Source: Diphasiastrum complanatum
Taxonomy: Eukaryota; Streptophyta; Lycopodiopsida; Lycopodiales; Lycopodiaceae
DNA: 64,000 bases
Direction of reading: 5' to 3'
NCBI GenBank assembly: GCA_029204225.1
Contig: CM055108.1
Location: forward strand, 14,718,722-14,782,721
Shown here: positions 1 through 10,292 of the stretch, one piece after another
Layout of the letters: each line of letters opens with the position of its first letter
How positions within the stretch are numbered: the stretch's first letter is position 1
The notes under the pieces: generated by a model
The model's input: the letters and a program-made list of their open reading frames with translations, nothing else
What the model was told of the DNA's origin: nothing
Databases searched by the model: none
Translations under genes and position numbers: made by a program

Positions 1-2404
1 GAGAGATGTTGTCTTGACATCCATTCGGTGCATTTTGAGGTCTTCTGCAGCTGCTAATGCAATCAGAGTCCTGATTGACTGCATCTTGACGACAAGACTG
101 AAATTTTTTTGATAATCCACTCCTTGACTTGAGTGAATACTTTAGTCAACAGTTGTGCTTTCCATCAGGCAATGGAACCATCAAAGTTGATCTTCTTCTT
201 GAAGATCCACTTGTTGTCGATAACTCTCTTGTGAGTGCGAAAGTCCACTAGTGTCTAGGTCTGGTTCGTCAAAAGTGAGTTGTACTCACTTTCCATAGCT
301 TCTTGCTATGAAGGAGTTAATTGCTTTGGCTAGGCTCTTTGGTTCTTCTGATGAAGTCCAGAATGATTGAGGTGTGTACCTCTTAGAAACTGTCCAAGTC
401 CATGAGAATCTACGGACGTTTGGTTGACTAGGATGCGATGATGTTTCTTCTTGAATTTCTTCAGATATGTTCAAACTGGCTTGGTCTGGTTTGATGACAG
501 GTGCTGTCGGTTGCTCGGCTTCTGTAGCTGTAGCTATAGGTTCTATAGAAGGAACATCAATGTTGGAAGAATCCATGCTACGTAAAATAGGATGAAATGA
601 CATAGCATCGTTTATCGATGGTTGTTTGAAATCATAGTATGTATGTTCTTGAAATATTACATCCCTAGAGACAAATACTACATTGGTGGATGGATCATAA
701 ACTTTATAAGCTTTATGTTTATCAGGATAGCCAATGAAAATACATTTATTTGTCCTATGATCCAGCTTCCATCTAAGCTGTTTAGAAATGTGAACAAAAT
801 ATATACAACCAAAGATTTTTAAATGGCTGACACTAGGCTTGTGCCCATGCCAAACTTCATAAGGAGTTTTGTTGTTGATGACTTTGGTGCTGGATCTATT
901 CTACACATAACAGGTTGTGGTAGTAGCTTCTGCCCAAAAATTTGCAGGTAGGTGTGCTTGATGTAGCATGGATTTGACTGAGTTGAGAAGACTTCGATTC
1001 TTCCTTTCTGCAATCTCGTTCTATTGAGGTGAATAGGAAGTGGTGAACTATCTTCTAATATAATGTTCAGCCATGTAGTTGGACATCTCGTTAGAGATGT
1101 ATTCGCCGCCACCATCAGTTCGGAGTGCTTTTACTTTTGTAGACGTTTGTGTCTCAGCCATGGCCTTGAATCTCTTGAAGCATTCAAAGGCTTCAGATTT
1201 GTGCTTAATGAACATGATTGTAGATCATCTAGAATAATCATCTATGAAAGTGATATAATAGATTGCATCTCCTAAGGATGGAGTTGGCATTGAACCACAA
1301 AGATCACTATGTACAAGATCCAATACATGCTTTGTTTTGATGGAATGTGATTTGGGAAACTTGCTTCTAGAGTGTTTTCCGTAGACGCATGATTCACAAA
1401 AGAAAGATTTCCTATCTAATGAAGAAGGGAAATACAATCCATCAACTAAGTTACTACAATGCATATAGGAAAGTGATTTTGTATTCACGTGTCCAAGTCG
1501 ACTATGCCACATAATAACATTATCATTTACTTTTTCATTAGAGACACTAGCTAATGCAACTGAATTAGAGAGTAGGTAAAGATTTTTTACTCTAGTGCAT
1601 GTAGTCAGAGTAGTATCTTTCTCGAATATTGTACACTGCTCAGATGAGAAATTAATAGTGCAGCCCTCATCAGTTATCTTAGAGACTGATAACAGGTTCT
1701 TTGATAACTGAGGAACATGAAGGACGTTAGGAACACAAATAGATAGATCGTTGTTGAAGGTGATCTTCACTGCTCCTTTGCCTTCCATGCGTATGGTGCT
1801 AGAGTCTTTGAGGTAGATGAATTGATCTTTGCTGTAGGTTGTATACTCGATAAACCATTCCTTGAGAGAGGTCATGTGTTGGGTAGCACCGTTGTCCAAG
1901 TACTAGTTATCACAGTCTTCATTGCTGCTGTTGTAAGCCATTAACAAGTGTGTATCTTGCTTTTTGAATTTCGCCGCTTTGGAGGAGTTTGGCTGTTGCT
2001 TCTTTGCCAGATTTCGATACGACACTTCTTGATGTCAAAATTAGCTCTCTTGCAATATTTGTAGAAGAGCTTCTTGGGCGATCCACCATGCTCACCTTGA
2101 GTGTGAGGCTTCTACTATTGCTACTGCACTTGATTCTTGCCCTTGGAATAGTCTTTCTTCTTGGTGTACAGGGCCATGGATTTGTCTTTGATGGACAGGC
2201 CGCTAGTCTTTCTCCGCATTTTTTATTGAAGAGATGACCAATCATCTTTTGAAGAGTGAGGTGGGGTTGTGTGGAGATCATCACCACAAAGTGTTCATAT
2301 GACTTTGGAAGAGAAGAAAGCAATGTCATGACGGCATCATCATCTTGAATAGAACATCCTGAGGGGAAATATGGGCTCAAAATAGTCCCTTTAAGAAATT
2401 TCAC
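1..2404 (-). pseudogene. Copia retrotransposon gag-protease-integrase-RT fragment
   Basis: Read on the minus strand from 2404 downwards, this is a decayed Ty1/copia polyprotein. A gag piece lies at 1919-2404. At 1225-1899 comes the protease motif DNGATQHMT, where the usual DSGA has become DNGA, followed by the GAG-pre-integrase segment (MWHSRLGHVNTKSL, then CESCVYGK) and the start of integrase (HSDLCG, FIDDYSR). After frameshifts and stops the integrase continues (AERKNRS near 1000, LKIFGC near 820, then FIGYPDKHKAYKVYDP). The linker to reverse transcriptase is open at 286-603, and RT residues run off the left edge. Several frames are needed, so it is dead. No LTR is recognised on the right. 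Certain as copia; the boundaries are approximate. Confidence 0.9.
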
Positions 2405-2764
2405 TTTAGAGAGAGGTTACGTAGAGAGAGAATGCAAACCGGTAACTTCGGATCGCCGTTTCATGAGTTTTCGGCCTTGCCCGACGTTTAACTAGTATGG
2501 TTAACTTCAGACAATACTTAGTTTAGCATGAGATGTAATAACTTCTCTTCATGCTCGTTCCAAAATTCGGGACTAGAACTTTAAGACTGAAAATCTTGGT
2601 GTGCTCAATGCAAAAACTGAAGCGGGAGAGGCAAAACTTTTGAAATCACTGTATGCTTAAAGTGAAATATGAGGCGGGACGATTTTTCAATGCGACATAA
2701 ACATCACAAAAGTAAGGAATGCTAGATTTATTCATATTGATTTACTGTAGGTAGATTCATTTAC
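2405..2764. other. Gap between copia fragment and transposase gene; no gene
   Basis: No coding signal is seen. This stretch should hold the promoter of the transposase gene and, if the module is a cut-and-paste element, its left terminal inverted repeat. I found no convincing inverted match with 6222-6530 or with sequence beyond 9490. Two similar words, GCGGGAGAGGC and GAGGCGGGACG, lie near 2620 and 2670. Confidence 0.5.
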
Positions 2765-5465
2765 ATGATTGTAGCTTTAACAATGGCAATGTTCCATTTG
2801 CATGTTGCTCTTCCAATGGAATGCACTCCAATTATTAAGAAAAATGCGATAGTTGTAGAGAATGCTGCAACAATAGTTAGAGAATTGAGAATGAATAATC
2901 ATATGAATATAGATTTGTGGGTGGATGGATCAATTTATCCTAATGATTCAGCTACCAATTTGTGTCCAGATTTTAAGTCCGTAACTCATCTTCTCAGATA
3001 TGTATGTGAAGGAAATAGCGGATTACTTGGATATCGTCAAAGGTTGCGTGATATTGGAATGCATAGCATATCTTGTCTGAATCAACAATTACAGTTTTCT
3101 AATCAACAATTGCAACATGCAAATCAACAATTGCTTCAATATGTGCAATACACTAGTGTTGAAAACAATGCACTCAAGAATGCTATGTCAGAGTTGAATG
3201 CTACTGTCACTACTCTTCGAGGATCAAACCAAGAAATGTTAGAATACATGGAAAAGTTGCGATCCGAGAGTTTAAAATTTGTTGTTGATCCAAAAGTTAT
3301 CAATAAGGCAATGATGAAGAGAAAAAGAAAGAGCGTACCGATGAAGAATATTGATGACCTATCTACACATAGCGGCAATCAGAAAAAAAGAATCCGAGCA
3401 TTCAAGTATGTTGTTATCTAAACTGTTTATTTGATTTGTATATGTCATTTAAGTTTGATTTGCACTTGATAACATGGATTATTTATTTATTAAACATAAT
3501 TTGAGTTTCATATGTTTGTTGCAGATCATATTTGGTGGCAAAGAACTATTTAACAGATCGTTCATGCATTGGATCACCTTTAAGTCATGTTTTACCAAGA
3601 AAGTCAGCAAAGGAAATGATAAAAAATGCTCGGTTTGAAAAAATGAAAAATGAAATTGTAGAGACTGTTTTGATTAGGATTCAATCATACTTGGATGCGA
3701 ATGTGATACAAGGTGCATGTGATGTATCTGGAATTAGCATAAATGCTTATTCTACTTTTTTTAGAATAGTTAAAGAAGCTTTTTCCCAAGTGATGGTGAA
3801 GAAAATTAATCTTCCGCGTCCATATCGGGTAAGATTAGCTAGAAATTTTTATAATGACGGAATGGTCAAATTAGTTGGCCAACCACTTCATATAACCGAA
3901 TTATACAAATCAGAATATGGTGAGCTCAATTACAACGATTGCAATAATATTTTCCTTGATATTGAAAATGTTCTAAAATACATTATTTGATTCTATAAAC
4001 TAGACGAACATCAAGTAAATGGAAAGATCATTATTGTAATAAAATTGGATGAATATGAAATCATCAAGGGTCAGAAGTTGGAACGTGTGAGTGTCACTTT
4101 GATGAACAAAATTTCAGATACAGATGATCTAACGTTTAGTGTTCAATCGGAAAATCACATATGGTGGTTGGCGGCATTCCAGGTATACATTTCAATTTTC
4201 ATTTAGAATATCTATATTAACAATTCATACCTTGCCAATTTTTATTGACATGTCATCCATTACTTGTTTCTCTACAGGTCTTGAAAGAGGACCATAAAAT
4301 ACTATCATGGATATTTTCAAGAACAAATTATGGCGAGATTATAAAGAGACATTTGGAGGGTGAGAAATTTACAGTAAAAAACCATGGAAGTTTTCAAATT
4401 CAATGGCATCTTGCAGGGGATTTGAAAACATTAAAATGTATGTATAATCTCTCTCATGGGACAACATCAAAGCATCCATGTCTTTATTGCATGAAGGATT
4501 GCTACAATATGAATTTGGGACGATCAACAAACACTGGCCCAACACAAGAGACTGAAGATCCAAATATGAAAAGTGTTCTGCCAATTCCATTAAAATATGT
4601 TCACATATGCACATTGCATGCTGAGGTTCAAATTATTGAAAAACTAATTTACCTGCATATTCTACTAGCATGGAATCATAAACCACAGTCAGTGGCTAAA
4701 GCAGCAATTAGGAGGTTGGAAATAATTCTGTCAAATGCAAGACTACATAAAGGGAATGTCACGATTGAAAAAAGTCAGACTCTCTGAGAAAAAAGGAAAT
4801 GTTCCTAATAAGCCATCAATTGGAGGTGCTAAAGCAAGAAGATTCTTATCCAATCACACATGCAAAGAATCAAGTGTCAAATACAAAAATTGGAGAGAAA
4901 TTGTTCAAGCCACACGAACATTGGAAGGAAGTAATCGAGTGGAAAAGGGACAAGTGTGGACCAACTTAGACAAACTCATAGGTGTTATTAGGAAAGAAAA
5001 CCTATCATCAAAAGATATGAGGACTTTGCAAAATCATTGCACCACATTTGTAGAATTTGTACATGATTGTTGGGGAAAAGACAACGTTACTCATTACATG
5101 GTGCTAATCTATATCATTATCTGATATTTTTCTCATTCAGGCTTCTATTTTTTTCTACTGATGTAACTAATCAAAACTATTGTTTGCAGCACATCCTTCT
5201 TCATCATGCAACTTATTTTGCAAAGGAATATGGGAGCTTAAGTATATGGTCATCACAAGGCATGGAAAAATATCATTGGCAAGCAAGGGGAGCATTTCAT
5301 AGAGCAACAAATCATGGAAGACACAATTCAAGAAATAAATATTTAGTTCAACTTTTTCAGTGGTTTTACAGAAGAGCACAATTTAGATATCAAGCTAAAA
5401 ACTCGCCAAGTATTACGATATTTCAAAAGACATTCAAATTCATTACAAAAGAGAGATCCTTGTAA
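2765..5465 (+). pseudogene. DDE transposase-like gene with RAG1/Transib-type metal and zinc residues
   Basis: Four exons join with GT-AG introns and matching phase: 2765-3405, 3525-4182, 4278-5100 and 5190-5465 (introns of 119, 95 and 89 nt). The product would be about 799 residues. Residues 106-126 are three heptads built on NQQL (probable coiled coil). A basic patch KRKRKSV follows. Candidate catalytic residues are Asp in KLDEYE (4048), Asp in AGDLK (4419) and Glu in SSQGMEK (5265). Candidate zinc ligands are CLYC (4479 and 4488) and HILLHH (5190 and 5205). In RAG1 the same order is D600, D708, C727, C730, H937, H942, E962. Here D-to-C is 20 residues (RAG1 19), the last H to E is 20 (RAG1 20) and D-to-E is 252 (RAG1 254). 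An in-frame TGA at 3988 and one frameshift near 4740-4790 mark it as damaged, unless further splicing removes them. Family assignment is by inference. Confidence 0.72.
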
Positions 5466-5494
5466 TATATCAAAAATCTATTACAGAAAATTAT

Positions 5495-6221
5495 TTAATT
5501 ATCATCATCATCCTCTTCAAAATTCAGATGGATGGTATTGTCATGAAGGAATAATCTCCTTTCATATGGATCCAAAAATTCTAAATTTTTCTTCTTGCTC
5601 ATATCAATGTAACCCGAATAAAGGGCCATTGCAGATGATCTTTCTGTAGTCTCATTGGGAGTATAACCCAATATCTTAATAGCCAAATCTCTCTTCACAA
5701 AAACTATTTTATATGTTTCTCTTGCGTACTTATGGCCTCCTAAACAAACTAATGAATGATTTGATGGCCATAATGACAGTAGTTGCATATGGATTATAAG
5801 ATGAATGATATAGACAAATCTCATTATTTTGAAAGTTTTCCAAATAATGAGATAGAGAAACATCTTTTCTCCCAGTTGATACACCTCGGATGCCTTCATG
5901 TCTCATATCAAAGGCATCTATTTCAATAGCATCATGTAGATGAGAAAACAAAATAAATTTAGAATGATACATAACACTGCAAACTCAATAAGAAAACTGA
6001 ACAATATCAATACAATAAGACAAAAAACAGGAGTACTAATAATCTGAGAAAAAACTATTAAGATAAGAAATTAAATTATAACGATTCTCATAAACTAGCT
6101 TATCGATATTGAAGAGAGCAAAAAAAACACTAGCAAAATACTCTAATTTGTCAGATGAAATGTCACTAGCATTAAAAAAATCCATAACTTTGTCATCTGA
6201 GGCCATGGAGGAACTAGCCAT
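5495..6221 (-). pseudogene. Unknown convergent ORF with acidic C-terminal tail
   Basis: It begins at 6221 with MASSSMASDDKVMDFF and reads to SDYY. A 60-nt GT-AG intron (6036 down to 5977) then joins in frame to VMYHSKFILFSHLHDAIEID and onward to about 5740. There a frameshift moves the reading into a second open stretch (GGHKYARETYKIVFVKRD, ILGYTPNETTERSS) ending in EEDDDDN. The intron is short for a plant but has both splice sites and keeps phase. It lies tail to tail with the transposase gene, only 29 nt apart, and its start is 23 nt from the start of the Ulp1-like gene on the other strand. I do not recognise the family. It may be an accessory protein of the same element. The frameshift suggests decay. 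Confidence 0.5.
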
Positions 6222-6671
6222 ATTGAATCCGATACAGTTTTAGGATGCCGAAGACCAATGCTGGTCTCACCCTTTCTAGTTTAGATACTGGTGAATTAGA
6301 AAGTAGGGATAAAATGCTAGGGGACAATGTAGGAGGTGGGGCAATTCAGTACTAGATGGAGTTCTTCCAGACCCCATTGTTTATAGATGTTGCATTGTTT
6401 TCCCTTCAATTCATGGCTGCATTTGATTTCCCTGATTTCAAAAGTATGCACGATGATATGCTCCAATACGTCAGACTGGGGACTCCGATTCTCGTGCTGC
6501 CATACATAACAAAGTAAGTGTCTATTTATTCATATGAATTTTGATTTCACATTGATTCTCATAAATTTATTGTTTTCTGATTTCAGTGATCATTGGAGCT
6601 TATATGTGTTGTCCTTGTACGTCAATGATGAGGGTGTGTGTAATCTAGTTTGTTTAAAGATGAACTCTATT

Positions 6672-6694
6672 ACACACACACACACACACACACA
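6672..6694. repeat. (AC)n microsatellite inside Ulp1-like exon 2
   Basis: About eleven AC dinucleotides. On the + strand they translate as alternating Thr-His after KMNSI. The Ulp1-like reading continues on the far side in a different frame, so repeat-length change probably broke the gene. Confidence 0.95.
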
Positions 6695-6800
6695 AAATTG
6701 CCAAGACCCATATACAGAAAATACTGGAACTCTTTCCAGTACCAAATGCAAAAGCATATTTGAAGCTGAAAATGGTTGATGCAGAGGTATAAATTTTTCA

Positions 6801-6955
6801 ATATCGGTTCGACGCGCCCTTGTAGTTATTGATTGATTTATTTTCATAACGTGCGCACTGATTCAATATTCAATCAAACTTTTTTTGATATTGGTTCGAC
6901 GCGCACTTGTTTCCGTTGTAGATTTTATTTTTACATCTTGTGCGTTGATCCGATA
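6801..6955. repeat. Two tandem imperfect hairpins in an Ulp1-like intron
   Basis: Unit 1 (6801-6868) begins ATATCGGTTCGACGCGC and ends GTGCGCACTGATTCAATAT. Unit 2 (6887-6955) begins GATATTGGTTCGACGCGCAC and ends TTGTGCGTTGATCCGATATC. The two ends of each unit are imperfect inverted repeats, and the two units are direct repeats of each other. Confidence 0.75.
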
Positions 6956-7366
6956 TCTCATATGTTCAAATTTGGATTCTCTAGTCCTCCCAGCAGGTTG
7001 ATTCTGTCACCTGTAGTTGGTATACCGTATGCAATGCCAAACACTTTTTTAATTGGCTTGCATTACAAGATGGACTTCCAAATCTGGAAAAGATAATATT
7101 CGATTAATTTTTCTTTTAATTGTGTTTTTGTTTTTTTCATATACAAATTCCTATTAATTGATCTTTGAATAATTACATTTAGCTGTGTTTATGTTTTTGT
7201 TTTTCAGTTTAAATGTCCGAAGGTCTCCCCAATGGAGATAATGCACTTCCGGCAGGAGACCATAAAGCTTGTAATCAAAAATTCATATCCAGTTGCAGTG
7301 GCCGAGTGTTCTCCACCCAGGCTACTTCCAACAGGAGAAATGGATTTAGAGATCATAGATAGTTGA

Positions 7367-8396
7367 TACTGATTAAATATTCGTCTCACTTGATGTGAAA
7401 ATTTTAATAGAAATATATTTACAATTTTTCTATGGTTGTTCTTACTTGTTTTTTTTTTTTCTTATCAATTTAGGTTATGATTCATTCATCTTCAATTTCT
7501 ACTGTTTTTTGACATGTTTGTTTTTCATAGCCTTGGTCTGCCTTGTCTTTACCATTGTCTTTTAGGGATAAGTTCAGAATGATGATCTGATCGAACCTTT
7601 GTCACAACCAATCCAAACATGCGACATTAGTTCACTTAGATTTGTTGCAGCAAAGCTTTGATCAGATCATCATCTGAACATATCCAAACATGCCAAGACA
7701 AGGACAATACAGACCAAGGCAATGAAGAGCAAAAATACAACCAATATATACGAGACTCCAACAAGGGCAAGCATCGATTGTAGCTAGGATCACTGGAGTT
7801 CAAGTGACTGAAGATCTCCCCAATGGAGATAGTGCATTTCCTGCAGGAGACAATGAATCTTGTTATCGAAAACTCATATCATAGATAGTTGATACTGATT
7901 AAATATTCATCTCACTTGATGTGGATGAGACACATGTACAAATTTTTTTAATAGAAATATATTTTACAGTTTTTCTATGGTTTTTCTTACTTGTTTTTTT
8001 TTCTGTTATTAATTCAGGTTATGATTCATTCATCATCAATTTCTACGATTTTTTGACATGTTTTTTCATATCCTTGGTCTGCCTTGTCTTTAAAATGGTT
8101 TTTTTTTAATAAGTTCAGAAAGATGATCTGATGGAACCTTTGTCACAACCAATCCAAACATGCAACAAACTTAGATTTGTTACAGCAAAGCTTTCATCAG
8201 TTCATCTTCTGAACATATCCAAATATGCCAAGACAAGGACAATACAGACCAATGCAATGAAGACAAAAAATACAACCAATATATACGAGACATCAACAAG
8301 GGCAAGCATCGATTGTAGTGATCACTGGAGTTCAAGTGACTGAAGATCTCCCCAATGGAGATAGTGCATTTCCTGCAGGAGACAATGAATCTTGCT
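7367..8396. repeat. Two tandem ~510-bp units, each with a long inverted repeat and a copy of an Ulp1-like exon piece
   Basis: 7367-7890 and 7891-8396 are clearly homologous direct repeats. Each contains a left arm (7511-7602; 8055-8140) with CCTTGGTCTGCCTTGTC and TTCAGA..GATGATCTGAT, and a right arm (7649-7738; 8185-8266) carrying the complement (ATCAG..CATC..CTGAACATATCC, AAGACAAGGACAATACAGACC). Each unit could therefore fold into a stem of about 85 bp with bulges. Each ends with a copy (7813-7890; 8342-8396) of the exon-4 segment of the Ulp1-like gene (CTCCCCAATGGAGAT...CAGGAGAC). This looks like a foldback or MITE-like insertion amplified together with an exon fragment. Confidence 0.8.
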
Positions 8397-8609
8397 AAAT
8401 ATTTTCAAAAATGATGTATACAAAAAATTGTATTACATAATACAAAATTCCATAGTTCATAATCTATGGATCTTCAATTTCGATGGATGTTCCAATGTCT
8501 TTGCATTTTATATGCTCTTCTTACCTTACTCTTACCTGCACAAGAGAAATTGTTTTAGTTATATATTCTATGAAACTGATTCACTTAGAAATAGAAAAAA
8601 AAAATATTT
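8397..8609. other. AT-rich spacer, no gene seen
   Basis: A short stretch between the tandem palindromic units and the next minus-strand reading frame. Nothing recognisable on either strand. Confidence 0.5.
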
Positions 8610-9489
8610 TTATATGGCATAACGTACCTTTACACCATTCAATCGAGATCGATAGTACTGAGGTAGATCGAATTGCAACATGTCTACTTCTGATCGAATG
8701 TGATTGAGACACCAATCTTCCTCGACCTCAACCATTGCAAGAATGTTGTCATTTCTTTTCACTGTTATCTGAAGTTGCTCTCGAGGGTTTATACCAAAAT
8801 CTTGATCAAGTGTCTTCCAAGCATTTTTGCATTTAATCCATCTTCTATAATACAGCATCAAAGTGAGCATTTGTTTTTCGATGTGATATCTAAATGTCAT
8901 AGATGAGTGACATACTCTGCACTCAACTTGCTGATTTTGTTTTGTATCCCAATCATAATCCGACAAGCCGTGCTCAAATCCTCGAACTTCCACTGCCACT
9001 CACGTGCCCACCGTTTTACAACAATAAGTTCTCCATTCTGTGGTGAAAGCTGCTGATAGTAGTTGTCTAAGTATTATCTCCCATGGAACAAACATCCAAT
9101 AAGTGTGCTTCTCTGATGTCTTCGATTCTGCCAACACCCTACTATCAAAGCCGGTTTCCAAAGTACCATCTACTTCTTCTGGCTTCTCACACACACTTGC
9201 TCTCCCTATCTATTTGCCACCTGGCATGATACCAATTGTAATTCCATCCATGAGGCATATGCTCATGGGGTCCGAAGACCAATGTCTCTCAAATTTGGAT
9301 CTTAATGAAGTATATGTTCCAAGTGACTTACATAGGCTTCCTCCTAATCTCAAACCCTGAGGAAATGAACCAAACAAGTCCCAACACCTATGCCAAATTC
9401 CAAATATTCAACCATTCATAATCTTGAGCTAGTGAATATTGATCTTGCTGTAGTTGGCTGATTTCTGCCCGCAACTGGATGTTGCTCAT
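8610..9489 (-). pseudogene. Unknown minus-strand ORF with CxxC motif and Gln-rich N-terminal stretch
   Basis: Reading down from 9489, MSNIQLRAEISQLQQDQ looks like a short coiled-coil start. The reading then shifts frame into FGSFPQGLRLGGSLC and DPMSICLMDGITIGIMPGGK. After one stop it runs as one frame over 8610-9194 with a single further stop at 9000: VCEKPEEVDGTLETGFDS, then HGLSDYDWDTKQNQQVECR with CRVC, ending VKVRYAI. I do not recognise it. The coding-like quality is moderate: two stops and one shift over about 290 codons. It closes the right side of the transposase/Ulp1 module and may be its fourth gene, or an unrelated decayed TE protein. Confidence 0.4.
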
Positions 9490-10292
9490 TGCCAATTTCA
9501 ATACACAGTCGTCCAGTTTCAGCTACCACCTAGGTACCCTTTGGTAGGCCATAGAAATATCCGTAGGACCGGTCGGTATGGTGGTGCTACTAGGGACTTT
9601 TTGTGAGGTAGCCTCGATGACCTGTATAGTGTCTTCGTCATCATCTTCAATCAGCTTCTTAGGAGACTTCAGGCCATCAGGTGCGGTGGGGTCAGCAAGA
9701 TCAGGAGAAGCTATAAACTATGTTTGTACAAATGCGTCATCAGGGAATGGTTTGTCACCCTTGATAACCTTCATTGGAGATGTGAGGGGTGTGAGAGGAA
9801 TAACAAAAGTGGAAACTAGGGCAAGAACAAATTGTTCAAAAGAAGGAATGGGAGGAACAGAAAAGAACTGGAGGGTGGTGTGGAGGATGGATGGAGATGT
9901 GAGAGGTGAAGAGATTTGGCGAGGAGGTGAAAGATGGAGGAGGTTCATCCAAGCCAAGGTGTTGGGAGAGAGTTGTGAATCGAGGGGGTTGATCTGGAGA
10001 AGGGGGGTAGAAGAAGAGACAGGGGGTATGGATGAAGCGATGGTGATGAAAGCAGTGGAAGAGCAAGAATGGAGGTAGAGGATGTCGGAATAGGAAGAAG
10101 AGGGGTGGATGTGGTAGTGGAGTGGTGCGTTGAGTAGAGGAAGAGGCTGTGGTAGAGGAAGTGGGGGTGGTTAGTTGTGGAAGTGTCTTGCGTCATCTAG
10201 TGGTAGGAGGATTGGATGAGGAGGGGGATGTGTCACACATTCGCTTGTTGGTCGTTGTGTCAGTAATTGTGGGTTGATGGGAGGTGGAAGCC
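9490..10292. other. No gene; strongly purine-biased + strand (about 9740-10200)
   Basis: The + strand is rich in GGAGG, GAAGAAG and GTGG words for about 450 nt. The minus strand would encode Ser/Pro/Thr-rich low-complexity peptides (for example PPHHPP), and the open frames on both strands come from this composition. It may be the low-complexity tail of the ORF at 10293-11010. Confidence 0.5.

Larger units (their letters stand above)
6245..7366 (+). pseudogene. Ulp1-type (C48) cysteine protease-like gene, decayed
   Basis: Exon 1 (6245-6513) starts MPKTNAGLTLSSLDTGELES and ends GTPILVLPYITN. A 73-nt GT-AG intron leads to exon 2 at 6587, with DHWSLYVLSLYVNDEG, the His-Trp active-site motif of Ulp1/SENP peptidases (His codon 6591). 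After an AC microsatellite the sequence continues in another frame as KTHIQKILELFPVP. Exon 3 (about 6994-7090) reads QVDSVTCSWYTVCNAKHFF, matching the Gln and Cys region of the family (Cys codon 7012; the usual DCG is TCS here). Exon 4 (7208-7366) reads VSPMEIMHFRQETIKLVIKNS and ends IIDS-stop. Defects are TAG at a likely Trp codon in exon 1 (IQY-stop-MEFF), a frameshift at the microsatellite, and no GT donor after exon 3. Ulp1 proteases cleave SUMO, and several plant DNA transposons carry them (for example Kaonashi MULEs). Confidence 0.68.

Noticed and set aside
6590-6847. Minus-strand ORF over the AC microsatellite
   Set aside because: It is the antisense of the Ulp1-like exon and contains a Val-Cys run made by the dinucleotide repeat.
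7511-7738. Foldback read as a microRNA precursor
   Set aside because: The arms fit a hairpin, but the unit is tandemly repeated next to gene fragments, and no mature duplex can be defined from sequence alone.
9578-10078. 166-codon open frame on the + strand
   Set aside because: It lies in a purine-rich stretch where all frames stay open; the composition is low-complexity and no domain is visible.
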